Part shown: piece after piece, positions 30,593 to 42,369 of the stretch
How positions within the stretch are numbered: the stretch's first letter is position 1
Layout of the letters: each line of letters begins with the position of its first letter
Source: Ricordea florida
Lineage: Eukaryota; Cnidaria; Anthozoa; Corallimorpharia; Ricordeidae
DNA length: 64,000 bases
Assembly (NCBI GenBank): GCA_949710005.1
Contig: OX453272.1
Location: forward strand, 18,480,262 to 18,544,261
Direction of reading: 5' to 3'
Notes under the pieces: generated by a model
Database searches by the model: none
Told to the model about the DNA's origin: nothing
Seen by the model: the letters and a program-made list of their open reading frames with translations, nothing else
Program-made: the position numbers and the translations under genes

Positions 30593-31243
30593 TCATGCAA
30601 CGTTTGAAACCCAATTTGAACATTTAGATGATTCAACTTCTTGCCTTTATCAAACTGGGTCAAGTCCCAAGAGTGACCAACATCAAACTTCTCCTCACAA
30701 TAATTTTATCAATACTTCATCAAGAGAAAAGGTTATGAAAATAAAAAAAAAATGATCATCAAAAGGAAATAACTTTGATGTGTTAACAAATTCTCCCAAC
30801 TTAGACTAAAAAAAATGTATAGAAATCAGTCAGGAGAATTTGTATATGGATATTGGGGATTAAAAGGATTATCACTATCAGATAGTTCACAGGGATGTCC
30901 TGGATACCCTACACATTCCACTCGGTTTCACTCATGGCCCCACGCTCCTTTTTGGGCACAATTCCCCAAGCTCATCTATTGTGGATGAGTTTAACCTCAG
31001 AGAAAAGCAGGTTTTGTTTAATTTTAAAGGGTTCCATGCTGTTTTGCAGCAGAGAGTTTCCCTAAACTCACGAAGCAGTTTTTTGGCTTACTGGTGAATA
31101 GATAGTGTCCATGTGATAAAAGTTTCAAATTCACATCTTCTAAATTGTTGACACTATGCCAGATGAAATTTAGTGAATACATTTTACCCCTCTAGTGATT
31201 TTGATATTAATGTAATAATCATGACATTGTTTTCTTTCTTCAG
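30593..31243. other. No gene seen
   Basis: AT-rich. It ends in a polypyrimidine tract and CAG (31241-31243) that could be a splice acceptor for the next entry. Confidence 0.4.
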
Positions 31244-31647
31244 CCTTGCCAGAAAATAAAATGTGGAGTGTTGAAACCAGTCATTCAAAAATGTACAAGT
31301 TGATCAGTGTCAGGAAAGATATGACATCAAAAGAATTTATGGAGAAAATTGGCAAGCTTTTTAACATTTAACTGGGCTACTTTTCTGTGGGCTACAGCCT
31401 TCCTCAAAATCAAGAAATACAAGTAGAGATTGACGTGGATGACTTAGAGGGATTTAGTAATGCATACTGCCTCCTTCCCAGTTTCTCAAAGTTAAAAGTA
31501 GTAATGAAAACAAAGATTTCTGGGAACCTTACGCTTGCAGTAGGTAACCGAACAGTGCGAAACAAGGAAGTTGTGTCGGAAGAAATAAAAAGAGAAATGG
31601 GTCTTCATGATGAGGAGGGAAAAAGAATCAAAGTAGGACTATGGTGA
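31244..31647 (+). pseudogene. Unrecognised exon-like ORF with one stop
   Basis: After a TTTCTTTCTTCAG acceptor the reading frame gives LPENKMWSVETSHSKMYKLI and FMEKIGKLFNI, a stop at 31369-31371, and then 86 codons (NQEIQVEIDVDDLEGFSNAY ... SEEIKREMGLHDEEGKR) to a stop at 31645. The composition is protein-like: charged, with amphipathic helices. I do not recognise the family. It could be a terminal exon with one nonsense mutation. Confidence 0.4.
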
Positions 31648-31919
31648 ACTTGTGGATATGTTTACAAAACAGAGAAAAAAGAAATAATTTAAAAATTAAT
31701 GAGGTGTTTTTTCAGAGTTGTGATTGAATGAACTTGAAGATAATTTTAATAATCTATAATCACAACATAAAAGTGACCAGGGAGCTGAGTAGCTTTTTGA
31801 AATAAACATACAGTGAGTACATGACGCCAATCATTTGACTACACTAGACATCAGTTATAAGGCAGGTGGCAAGCATACAGTTGTTAATAAATTTGATAAC
31901 TTAACATAAGGGTACAGGA

Positions 31920-32129
31920 TTAAATGGCACCGAAACCAAATATAGTTCTGGTATCCTGCTGCTCACTGTCTGTGTGTCTTATAGTTTTTGTCTTATAGTT
32001 TTTGTTGTCTACAAGTCTATTCAATGTATGCAACAGAAATATCCACCTTGATTCTGCAGCTGATAATGAACAAAACCATGTAGGATAGCCCAGCTGACGT
32101 GATGATCTTAAAATCCTTAAGACTCTCAA
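31920..32129 (-). pseudogene. Helitron helicase-like domain scrap
   Basis: Minus-strand RQLGYPTWFCSLSAAESRW and LLHTLNRLVDN match the 'RQLGxPTxFxTLSxAdxxW' motif of the Helitron helicase-like domain (PF14214 type). It is about 40 informative residues long with nothing on either side, and the orientation is opposite to the fragment at 30263. Confidence 0.6.
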
Positions 32130-32438
32130 TCCTTTATCAAGTTGAATTAGTTTATTTACATTACCATCTCATTTTAGGTTATCAGTGGTATATATATTCA
32201 GTGTTGCACTTAAAAAAAATCACACTTGCCATCATTAATACAGCAATACATCTTTGTTTTTATCCTTATAACTTCTTGTTTTTACAATGTAAACATGATG
32301 AGTCACACAACAGTAAGCAAAACAGGTAAGCCTATTTTTCCAACATGTCTACTTCAACACAATCTAGTTCACTTCAAGGTAAATTCGGAAATCAATAGAC
32401 AGAAAACGTTTCATTGTAACGGCTTGTGGTGTATTGTT

Positions 32439-32580
32439 CCTCGCGAAGCGAGGCCGAAGGCCGAGCGTAGCGAGGTTTCTAATCGTGTCGCTTTCGGTCA
32501 GACCACGTGGCTCGCAAGCCCGAGTAAATCGAGCCGAGAGTTTTTATATATGTATCTATATATATATATATATTTTTAAG
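32439..32580. repeat. Palindromic GC-rich block and (AT)n microsatellite
   Basis: CCTCGCGAAGCGAGG (32439-32453) is a hairpin; the next block GCCGAAGGC..GCGTAGCGAGG repeats the motif. TATATATATATATATA lies at 32558-32573. Confidence 0.7.
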
Positions 32581-32814
32581 GTGTCCGTTCGCAGGCCAGG
32601 TTACCCGGCAACATTACTCCATGTGAAATTCCGCCATTAGGAATTCCTTGAATGATGTTTTGAAAATAATGTGAGTTTTGTGGAAACCGATTTCACTCGT
32701 CTTGGAAATACATCCCAGGAAGAAGATCTGCTACATATGCAAGAAAGAATGGCGAGAGATCGTCGTCGAGTAAGTTTGAATGCCGCAAAAATCGGCACAC
32801 GTGAAGCGGCGACT

Positions 32815-33540
32815 CAAAGCAGAGATTGAGAAACGACGGTAGAGACTATAACAAGAGACATCGCAGCTAAGACAACAACTGCTTGCTCAAAAAAACAAAG
32901 GAATCAGCAAGGAAAAGGACCAGGAATACAATCAAGTTACCATCGAGTTAGATTGGAAATTGAATTTGTTATCGATAGAAACAAAGACTCGTTTTAGGTA
33001 TACGGGACCTGAGCGAGCGATTACATAACGAAATTGGCGAACAAAATTTAGCAAAATGACTTAGAACGGAAACCGAGTAGGAACGACTTCCAGCATGCAG
33101 ACAGAATCAGAAGACGAACGACAAAACAGATTACCATATCGTCGTGAAAAAAGTGCCAGGAAAGGGGAAACAGAAACCAACCGCAAAGAAATGAAAGATG
33201 ACAGTCACGTAGTATTAATACCGCAATGAGAATGCAAGTAGGTATTTTTCGTAGTGAAACGATTGCCTTCCATTTGAAAGAAATTCCCAATACAGAGATT
33301 GAGGTTGTGATACTGCAAGTATTTATAATTATGTGATCTGATATCATTGCAACAGTGAAAATATATTGTAGATTTGTTTGATGTAGCAGTTGTGTTCAGT
33401 ATTTTCAACAGAAAAGATAAGTGAAACAATAAGTGACTGGTTCTGCAATATTATCACTGATCAATGCAATTATTTGTAAATAAAGCAGATGTTATTACTG
33501 ACTTCTGAGTAGTATTTCTCTTTGCTCTATTTCTTTGCTA
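32815..33540 (+). repeat. Dispersed repeat R1, copy 2
   Basis: Inverted partner of 1376-1990. Stops occur in all frames and the family is not identified. It extends from a GCGGCGACTC-like region to CTCTTTGCTCTATTTC. Confidence 0.65.
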
Positions 33541-35382
33541 CATATAAGCTACTGCGATGGTCAGTTAATGTCATTACCTACATATATGTATTACGTAATC
33601 AAAAAGTTTGTTGGGACAGACAAGTTCCATTGAGCCATTTCAAAGGTTTTTACCTTTGAGTTTCATGTATCCCTGGGAATTACTCTCTTAGCACCCATCC
33701 TTTTCCCACAAATGAAAAGTTAATTTAAGTTAATTTAAGCCCTTTGCAAAATTAGGCAACATCTTAACCTTTTTCCTTAATGCTGTTTAATTCATTTTTA
33801 TGATGTCAAATATTTAATAACAACCATAATATACAGTTGACCTTTTACACTGGAAAAACCCTATAAGCGAGAAACTAAAGTTTGTAATGCTAAAATTTTT
33901 AGCGATTTTTCTTATATATTCATTGCCACAGGTCAGACAGGTCAGGAGTTTGGAGGTCATTACCAGGACTAATTTGTGACTTTTCTACTTTTTTTGGGTA
34001 AGGGAAAAAGTCAGGGAATTTAAAGATCTTATGGCTGTGACAACCATGACTAGATTCTAAGCTTAAAAGAAGAAATGGTATTGTTCAGAGTTGAGTAATT
34101 TTTACTTTATATGAGACAAACCCTATTCAGAAGAAAAAGAGAATTGCTTGTAGTAGTAGAGGAACAATACCTTTTCCAGGTTATGACATACACCCCCACC
34201 CCATAACAGCGGTTAAATATAAAAAATAACAATACTAATAATAATATCAATACCAGTAGTAATATTAAAAAATGATAATGATAATAATACAATCATAATA
34301 ATCATGATAATAATTGCAAAAAATGAGAAAGTACAAAATATAAAAATAATATAATAATAAGTAAATACATAAATTGGTTTTTCATCCCTCGTAGGAAAAA
34401 CAATTAGGAGTCCTTTAAAAACTAGCTTCGCGAGGTTTTGCGGGAGTCGTATTTCTAGTATATAATATAACGCTTAATACATTTTCTACATGACTTACTC
34501 TTTTCGAACCCTGGTTCTCCGTCACGGCATGCGCCTCTATATTTAATGGTAAGCGTTGACATACTTCTTGACCGTCCCAATACTTTTCCAACTCCATTCC
34601 TGTTAGTACTAACACTTAAATCAGTAGAAAAGTCCTCCATGCGATGTTTCTTATCCAGGTTGGCCGCAGAAGTTCTTCGGTTTCACATCATGGATTCGTC
34701 AATTTATTCTGTTTTCAGTAGTAGTTTCGTTCAATAACGAGTACTCATTTCGCTCAAATAAATTCTCATTCAAGTGCTAATTTCGCTCTATGAGTTCTCA
34801 TCAAAGCTTACTACATTAGCAAGAGATTTTCTCATCTTCAGATCACTTTCGAGCCAACTGAAATTCATATACTGCTTGTAATCTTGGGGGCGGTCGATGG
34901 CGGTTATCATCTGTTCACGTTTAGCGCCTGGCCGAGTAAAAGGCTCACGAAATTCAGTCTCCAAGTTGGTCATTGTCCTAACTGGAAACATTTAAACTCC
35001 TTTTGATTTTAGTAAGACCGCTAATGAATCCCTGTTAGTGAGGTTGTTTATGTCGCGCGTCTGAGTTTCAAACCTTTTCACGTCGCAATTTCGGAAGGTC
35101 GAAGGTCGCTGTCGTAATTTCCCGTGAGCGGCTCGTTGTTCGTCGCCATTTCAGGTCCTTTATGTCGCCGTTTCAAGGCCACGTCGCTTGTCGAAATTTA
35201 CCCCTAACAGGGCCTCGCTAATCGTCCTCTTAAGCTACAAAATCATTACAAACTCTGGCAACGGTACGATACACTTTCAGCGTGAACTTTCATCAACAGA
35301 CTTCCGTGACTTCGGTCACAACAATTGTCGTCTTCATATCGGTGCCCCCGAGTTCTATCCGACTAATTACGAAGATGTCTAC
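33541..35382. other. No gene seen; AT-rich with trinucleotide microsatellite
   Basis: An AAT/ATC-rich microsatellite is at about 34217-34320. ORFs here show no recognisable content. A region near 35060-35210 has several CGTCGC-type words but no clear array. Confidence 0.4.
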
Positions 35383-35416
35383 ACTGGAGTGAGTGAGTGA
35401 GTGAGTGAGTGAGTGA
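35383..35416 (+). repeat. (GTGA)n tetranucleotide repeat
   Basis: About eight tandem GTGA units. Every unit creates a GTGAGT splice-donor consensus, and stops (TGA) occur in all three frames, separating an upstream ORF from the zinc-finger ORF. Confidence 0.9.
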
Positions 35417-35909
35417 CAATTTGCATATCAAAGTCCCCACAAAAACTCGCAAATACGCTTCGCGTATCCACGAGTTAAAAAGGGGTTGTGTTAATGCGAA
35501 ATGGACAGCAAAATGCTTGGAATTGATGGAAGCCGATCCCCGGTTTATGATGGAGTTTGATAAGGTCCAAAGTGGAATTGAAAGGACATGGGGAAGCAAG
35601 CTCTACTTGCTTAATCCTTTTCAAGCCGTGTGCCCGATATGTGGAGAAATACGTGTGCTATCAAAAATGAACCAACCGCTAGAGATTATGACGCATATAA
35701 AAAAAAAACACTTTAATGTAAACGAAGCCAGTGAAATTGCCATCAAAAGGATGAAAGCTTGGAAAGAAAACAACTTCATCACCAAAGGACAGTTGAATGA
35801 TGTGACACCATTGGCTCCAGGACTTTTCAAAGATCCTGTTTCTGTTACAGACAATCCCATGGTCAGGGCTGCTGTCCTGGCCCGTGGCATTGATGAAGGG
35901 GCAGTCTAA
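35409..35909 (+). CDS. N-terminal part of the NHL-family gene, with C2H2-like finger
   Basis: The ORF has no ATG at its upstream edge and begins directly after the GTGA repeat. It reads AKWTAKCLELMEADPRFMME and FDKVQSGIERTWGSKLYLLN, then a finger CPICGEIRVLSKM...IMTHIKKKH (C-x2-C ... H-x4-H), and DVTPLAPGLFKDPVSVTDNP. From memory, large cnidarian NHL-repeat hypotheticals start this way. The ORF ends at 35907-35909. It could be the first coding exon, but the link to the next block is inferred. Function unknown. Confidence 0.5.
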   Translation: MSDNLHIKVPTKTRKYASRIHELKRGCVNAKWTAKCLELMEADPRFMMEFDKVQSGIERTWGSKLYLLNPFQAVCPICGEIRVLSKMNQPLEIMTHIKKKHFNVNEASEIAIKRMKAWKENNFITKGQLNDVTPLAPGLFKDPVSVTDNPMVRAAVLARGIDEGAV

Positions 35910-36384
35910 CTTAAGTCATTCAATGTTGTTACATGTATTTTCAATTTTTAAAATAATACTTTGAAAGTCAGCCAAAAAAATGTTGCACCCAGCCTATGTT
36001 TTTTAAGTCTACATGAATGGCCTTTTGGTTGACAAACCCTTTTCTATTTCAAAAGTAATGGTACCAGTAGCTGAATCACTGACTAGAGAAACCCAGGGAT
36101 TTGAAATTGATTTTGAAACCAAAGAACATATTTGTCAGGAAAATGAGCATTCTCTTTTATTTTATGTTCATGATGAAACATGATTATTAAAACAAACAAA
36201 AACCAAAACAAATAAATCACTGTTCTTGGGAGGTTTTGTGAATATTTTTAAAACCAAATGACAAGAAGTTTTTCATTACCAGAGATAAAATAAAATTCTG
36301 ATTGGCTGATTCCTACAGTGTATTAAGGTTTACAATGCACAGTTTTGATTTGCATGCAATTTTTTTTATGTTTACTTAAATTAT

Positions 36385-37793
36385 ATGCAAAAGCAACCAA
36401 AAAAAATTATATATGCATTGAAGAAAAAGAAGTTTGACTGCCCCTTCATCAAGAAAGAGATTGAGCATGATTACTTGGGACACTGGCTGCAGCAGTTAGT
36501 TGCTGCAGGAATGGTTGACTCAAGCCATCTTCTATATCAGGAGGTTGATGCCTTCATGACTGAGCAACTGCGTCAGCCATACCCCATCACGGACTGGCAA
36601 CAATGGCCCACATTATATAGCTTCTGTCAGTCACTTTCATCTGTTGCGTCTAGAAAGGGCTACAACTTTTATGTTGGTGAAAAGAGATTTGGTATGAAGG
36701 ATCAAAAAAATGAAATTGCGCCAGTGCTTCGCTACTGTCATCCAGGGCCATCATTATCTACCTTAGATAAAAGAAAGCTGAACCAGTGCTGCAGACAGGT
36801 CCACATCTTGCAAATGTGTTTCTCTTAATCCAAATGCTCCAAAGTTTAGACGGAGTTCCATGTTTTCAGAACGACAAAGTTTTAAAGTTTTGGGGTATAA
36901 TGCACTATGATGGCATGCCCCTAAATATTGGAACATTCCCAAGGATTGAAGGCAGAGAGGTTATATTTGATGGAATAAAACCACATTTACCATTACATCA
37001 AATGAAAGAACTTCAACAAAATGGCAGTGGAGCCCTCAAGAACTACATTTCTGAACACTGTACTTGGATTTCTGAAGTAAAAGAGTATGACATCACAGAT
37101 GCAAGTGGTTCCTTCTTCATAAATGCATTTACAGAATATGGCACAGCACAGAGTACTTCAGACACTATTAAGACAACGTTATCAAATGTCATCAAAAGCA
37201 TAACCGTTTGTGTGGCTTGTGTCAAAGATGGTGAACACAAAGACTGTCATTTCACATCTTTAACTGATCCATGTAGCGGGTGCAAACCTTTACAACAAAT
37301 GGGACAAAATATATGTTGTACAAGTTTCAAGATCATACATGTTTCCTCCGATCAAGCATCTGCCCAGAGGAAAGCTCATATTGAGTTAAATGAAGTGTCA
37401 ATCAAGGACATCAGAGACAGTATGGTTTTGGGATGCTGCATTTTTGTAAAAATGCTATATCAGCTGTAAGAAACTACAGACTGACAGATATGGCAGACAC
37501 CTTTAGTGTTTCTATGCTGACATCCATATGGGCCTCAAATTCAGAAGAAAGCAAAAGAATGAGGAAGGTCGCACCTGCAGCAGTGTTCTCCTTTAAAGAT
37601 CGCCACAGTGATGAGTTGTGTTACCAGACCGTATCTAAAGACTTGGAACAAATTCTACAGGAAACAAAAGATGTACTTGCGACATTGGTCCCAGAACAAT
37701 ACAGAACATTTTCTGCAGAAGCAAAGACACACTCTCTCCTAGGTCGTCCTCTGTACAGTACAACTAATGCAAATGGTGATTTCTTGTTCACAG
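36385..37793 (+). pseudogene. Middle part of the NHL-family gene, frameshifted
   Basis: Block A (to about 36800) reads FDCPFIKKEIEHDYLGHWLQ, ITDWQQWPTLYSFCQSL and RYCHPGPS. A one-base shift near 36800 leads to block B (GPHLANVFLLIQMLQSLDGV ... PHLPLHQMKELQQ ... YGTAQSTSDTIKTTLSNVIK, a Cys-rich stretch CVACVKDGEHKDCHF). A second shift at about 37435 leads to block C (HFCKNAISAVRNYRLTDMAD, DRHSDELCYQTV, LVPEQYRTFS, ANGDFLFT), which ends at a GTAAGA donor at 37794. The exon-exon phase with the next exon is correct (phase 1). Two frameshifts suggest loss of function. No enzymatic motif is visible. Confidence 0.65.
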
Positions 37794-38331
37794 GTAAGAA
37801 ATTTGTGTGTAAATTCAAATATTCCCTTTAGTTTAACATGTCTATCACAAGTGCTGTGAGGTTGTGAGAACTGAAATAGCTGGGGTTGTTTTTTTTTTTC
37901 CAGGACATTGAAAATATAAACAGAAATATTTAAGTCAGTAGAGTGGTTATCAGTTGTGATTACTCTGATGAATCACAGACAGTCAACACAAGCCAATCAA
38001 CAACAACATTGAATTGCCAATTTTTAAGACACGTAATAGCAAATTTTATTTTCTCTATCCTAAGTTGAACACTATCCTTACAGATTCAGCTTTTGGACAG
38101 TTTGGCCACAAATTAAACTAATTGCAATAATAGTGGAATAGTTTTGAGAACGTGAAGTTAGTTTTCTGAGTTATATTTTGTTGGTTGCTCTATTGAAGCA
38201 TACTTCGAATCTTCATGTGAAAAGGAACAATGAAACAGCAATACATTGAATTCATTGATTCATGATATCGTACAAAAATTTAAAGTTAACAAAATAATTT
38301 GTATTTGAAATGATTTTTTTTTAATTAATAG

Positions 38332-38412
38332 ATGCTGAGTTTGAAGTTGTTGTAATGGCAAACAGACATATTCCACCCAAATGCATTGCAATTGGAAAAT
38401 GGGATGATCCTG
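38332..38412 (+). pseudogene. Small NHL-repeat exon
   Basis: An 81-bp exon between AG at 38330-38331 and a GTGAGT donor at 38413. It encodes DAEFEVVVMANRHIPPKCIA and IGKWDDP and keeps phase 1 on both sides. It continues the beta-propeller strand pattern from FLFT. Too short to be seen as a long ORF. Confidence 0.65.
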
Positions 38413-39753
38413 GTGAGTAAGCATTATATTGTAAATGTATTTCTTGAGCTTGAATATGAGTCCAGTTCAAACAATAATTTTATCTTTTGTTTTTCTGTCA
38501 TTACCATTGGCTAGTATATGGTAAAAAATCACATGTACAATGCATCTGTGTGCAACGCTCTCGCCCAACTTGGCCCACAAAATGACTGTACTCTAGACTT
38601 CTCAAGAATAGCAGAAGAAATCACGATGATGAGTAGAATTTTTGTCGAGAGCGGGAGGCAGAAATTGTTTTGTTCTTGCAAGAGACAAGAAAAAGAACGA
38701 TTAGAATAATCTTCGAAGAAAACTAGTCAAAAAGGAAAAATTCTGGCTGAGTTTCTGTTCCGCGATTTAATTCGCTTCGCAAAACAGTTCTAAAGTAGCG
38801 GTCTTTTCTTCCTTCGTTATCAGTCTCGTGCAGTAAAAGCATAATTATAAGCGAAGAAATCTTTCAGAATATCTTTACCTTGATTTCGCTACGCAAGACA
38901 TTTCTAAACAAAACAGTCTTTCCTTTGCTTATAACATTAAATCGTGCGCAGTGAAAACACAGAAGCAAAAACAAACATTTTCGTCAGCCGTGCATGTATC
39001 CGTTTGACTGCATCCGTTCAAAAATTTTCTTCATCCGTGTATCCGTTTGACTGCATCTGTTCAAAAATGGTCTTCATCCGTGTATCCGTTTGACTACATC
39101 CGTTAAAAAATTTTCTTCATCCGTGTATCCGTTTGACTGCATCCGTTCAAAAATCTTCTTCATCCGTTTTGAACGGCTTGGCTATCCGTTTCTCATCCGT
39201 TCGCTTGCCGTGCGTTCGCTTGCTGTGCGTTCATTCCTAAGGAACGTTTTCGCGTGAGAGGTCACACATATTAAACACCACTTTGGGTGGCACCATATAC
39301 TGTACATATAATAGCTAAAAGTCAGGTATTTAAAAACATGGAAAAATAAAATGGACTCTAAACCCTTTAGTCGGTGGACTATCCAAGACACTTGGTGCAT
39401 CATACACTGAGATCTAGAATCCAAGAGGCGGAACATGCCTGATGAGGCTGAGTTTTCAGCGAAATTTATAGCAGATATACAAATATTTTTAATATTTTAA
39501 CTCCAAAATTGCGTTCAAAGGATAAATAAGACAGAGAATGTCGAAAAATTACCGAAGTTTATCTAATTCTTTTATCGCTTCGACGAAAGAACTTTCTGAA
39601 GCATAAACCCTTTAATTGGAGAACAATGTACCTTTTGTTCTATTAAACCAACAACGACATACATTAGCAAGACAGACAAGTCTGTTTCCAGAAATCATGT
39701 GCTTAACAGTTGTATTAAAAAGGAACTTAATAGCTTTTGAATCCTTTCTTTAG
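38413..39753. other. Intron of the NHL-family gene
   Basis: Holds the 43-bp tandem array and otherwise AT-rich sequence. The ORFs at 38518-38709 and 39182-39436 are not supported. Confidence 0.5.
38996..39167. repeat. Four tandem 43-bp repeats
   Basis: Four copies of a 43-bp unit beginning GTATCCGTTTGACTGCATCC and containing TTCAAAAATTTTCTTCATCC-like sequence. Identity between units is high (one to four differences). A CATCCGTT..GAACGGCTTG tail follows at about 39161-39181. Confidence 0.95.
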
Positions 39754-41560
39754 GACCAGCCCACTCAAACCCAATGCCATCATCAAAAGCTTCTTTTAGA
39801 CATCCTGCTGGGATAGATGTGATGATATGTTCCCCATCAAAAAAGGAAATCTGCTTTGTTGCTGATTCAGGGAATCATGCAATTCGTTATATTGATGGAG
39901 TGCAAAACATTGAAGGCCCTAAGCTTGTTGGTACTCTGGCAATCCACCCTGTTGCAGCAAATTGGAAACCTGAGGGACTGGCAGTTCTCAATGCACAAAC
40001 ACTGGCTGTAACTGCAGGAGACAGTTTGTTATTGATACAGCTAAATGAGGCACTTTTGCATGGACAAATGACCAACATTGTCAGCACACTCTCGTGTCCT
40101 CATGGTCTCTGCCCGAATCCAGTAAACACAGATGCAGTCTTAGTTGCTGACAGAAATGTTGTCAAAGAGATCAATATCACATCAAAAGAAACTGTGATTA
40201 TTGCGCGAGGTTTCCAGACAGCGTTTGATGTCTCTTCAGCAGCCAATAAACAAATTGGCATCACAGATGTGGGCTCCCACAAGGTAACAATGTTACAGTG
40301 GAATGATGATCAAAAGGAATGGGCTAAGACAAAAGTTGTTGGAAGTGGGACAGCTGGACCAAGAGATGGAAAAGCCAGTAATGCTGAGCTCCACGAGCCT
40401 ACAGGTGTCACATTTGACTTGAACTCTGCCATCATTTGCTGCATTGGAGGAAAGAGCCATGGGTGCATCAAATTGTATTCAGAACTTGCATTTGCAACAA
40501 CATTTATGGCAGCAATTTGAAATATATATGATGCCACTGGATTCTTACCAAAGAAGGAACAAAACAAGAGCAGAAAAACAGATGCAACTGTCAAATCACC
40601 ATTTATATCCGGAACCCACAAGTTGATTAACAGTCTCTCATTTCTGGAAGGCATAATGGCTAAAAGGAAAGCTTACCTTCACAAGAATGGACTGGATGGT
40701 ACAGACGGGTCTATGTACTCCAAGACATTAGAAGGTTTTGCACAAATGGTAGCCTTATTAGAGAGCCACATACGTGCAATGGATGACCTCGAAATGGATA
40801 CAACTAATGTTAACTTATATGCTTTTGTGAACGAGTCAAGGAAAGAACATAACTTTGCCAAACACAAACAAAGTGGTCAGTATCGCCATCCCACAATGCA
40901 GCAGTACAGCAGAACAAAAGGTGGTGACGAGGAAGAAGTAATCAAAAAATCTTGCAGGTGTCCTCATTCATAATTGTCATCAATCACTGTAATAAAAGAA
41001 TTCAAGAGAATTAAAGATGATCTTCAGCCAGAGCAAGTGAATCTGACCCACACTGAGAGGGAGAAAGTTAAAGAAGATCTAAAGATGGCCAGAGCTCTGA
41101 ATACACTAACTAAAGCAATGCCAAGTCAGAATGCAAGGGATGTCTACCGGTCAAAGTGTGGGTTTGCACCTTGTGTAGTTGATCAGCTTGACTCCACACT
41201 CTTTCAGTCCACAGATGCAAACCTAAGATACTATCCAAGCTTTCAACAGTTGATGACCAAGCTCAGTACCAGTGAAAATGTTCCATCCACAACTGGACTC
41301 AATGAGGATTACCATCTCATTCCAGGGGACATTGTGGCCGTGAATCCTGGAACAGAAGATGGCATTCCAAGTGGAGACAAGTGGTGGCTCCTACAAGTAA
41401 GTAGGGGTCTCCCAACCAGCAAAACATCCAATGGCTGCCATGTTTCAGGATTTTGGCTTGAAATGCTTCCTTCTCTTCAGCAGCCAGACCATGGTTGTGC
41501 CCTGAGGCTGCAGAGAGGTAATGTTACGATCTACTATGGGAGTTTGATAAAAACCTATGG
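39754..41560 (+). pseudogene. NHL-repeat region of the gene, two in-frame stops
   Basis: After a CTTTCTTTAG acceptor one frame runs through the whole block: FRHPAGIDVMICSPSKKEIC, FVADSGNHAIRYIDG (an NHL strand), GLCPNPVNTDAVLVADRNVV, IARGFQTAFDVSS, GIT DVGSHKVTML and GPRDGKASNAELHEPTGVTF, which are successive NHL/beta-propeller blades. TGA at 40518-40520 falls just before NIYDATGFLPKKEQ. TAA at 40971-40973 falls after KKSCRCPHS. The frame then continues (NARDVYRSKCGFAPCVV, YHLIPGDIVAVNPG, DKWWLLQVSRG, VSGFWLEM) to TIYYGSLIKTY, where a hAT element interrupts it. NHL propellers usually bind proteins or RNA; the role here is unknown. Confidence 0.75.
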
Positions 41561-42369
41561 CAGGGCTCGACACTAACTTTTTACACCAGTTTCCACTTTG
41601 GAAAGTAGACTTCAAATTTTACTTTCCATCTCAAAATTTTACTATCCAAAATGGATTACAGTTTCATAGTTGCTAACCATGTTTAATTAATAATAAAAAA
41701 TCTTACTGTGTGTCTCAGCATTGTTTTACTTTAGTCGTTAAAAAGGGGACGCCTCATCCTAGATCCACCTGACCACCAAAAATTCAGCCCAGGTTGAGGA
41801 TCAAACTCCGCAGTGGTAGGCCCTTCAATACGAATCCTCATGAGGCAGTCTAATACTTCAACAGGCAAACATGATCTCCAGTCTGACTTTATTTTACCCA
41901 TTACTGAGAAACCTCGCTCACAGCATGCTGTTGACAGCGGTAGAATCAGCGTAATTTCAGCCAAAATAAGGACATTGGGAAATCTGTTGCTATGGTGGGT
42001 AAGAGGAAGAGGAATCCAAAATGGCGTTATACGTATTGCACCATACCACGTGTGTTTATAGTACCCAGATCTCCTCGGGAGTTCTCTTGATCCAATATGG
42101 CGGAGAATGGACAGGAGAATGCGAGAATGTTGTAAATTTGTCTTTTTAAGACGAGTAGCCATTATCATATGGTTATTTGTATCATTTTCTTAAAATTTTA
42201 CGCACTTTTTTTCACTCAAGCCTTTTAAGCATAAAATTTACTTTCCACCGAAGCCCAAAATTTACTTTCCAGATCGGGTAAGTATTTTGGTTCATTTTCG
42301 TTTTTTTACTTTCCAAGTAGTAAATTTACTTTCCAGTGGAAATCGGGAAAGTGTTAGTGTCGAGCCCTG
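41561..42369 (-). mobile_element. hAT-type element (809 bp) inserted in the NHL gene
   Basis: TIRs start CAGGGCTCGACACTAAC at both ends and continue with GTTTCCACTTT/GATTTCCACTGG variants. The direct repeat TATGG flanks it (41556-41560 and 42370-42374), so the target duplication is 5 bp rather than the usual 8. Removing the element and one TATGG copy rejoins the host frame at KTYG. Internally it repeats TTTACTTTCCA several times. It keeps only the last part of a transposase, so it is non-autonomous. Confidence 0.9.
41731..42168 (-). pseudogene. hAT transposase C-terminal dimerisation domain
   Basis: A minus-strand 145-aa ORF ends with the hAT dimerisation signature: FPNVLILAEITLILPLSTAC then CERGFSVMGKIKSDWRSCL and LDCLMRIRIEGP. 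The N-terminal two thirds of the transposase (zinc finger and catalytic core) are missing. The first 60 residues are unrelated filler from the element's subterminal region. Confidence 0.85.

Noticed and set aside
32226-32640. ORFs over the AT microsatellite and GC hairpin
   Set aside because: Composition is driven by simple repeats; no domain content.
38518-38709. 63-codon ORF in the NHL gene intron
   Set aside because: Splice phases of the flanking exons are already complete, and the ORF has no recognisable content.
38996-39167. CRISPR-like array
   Set aside because: A head-to-tail 43-bp satellite with no spacer component.
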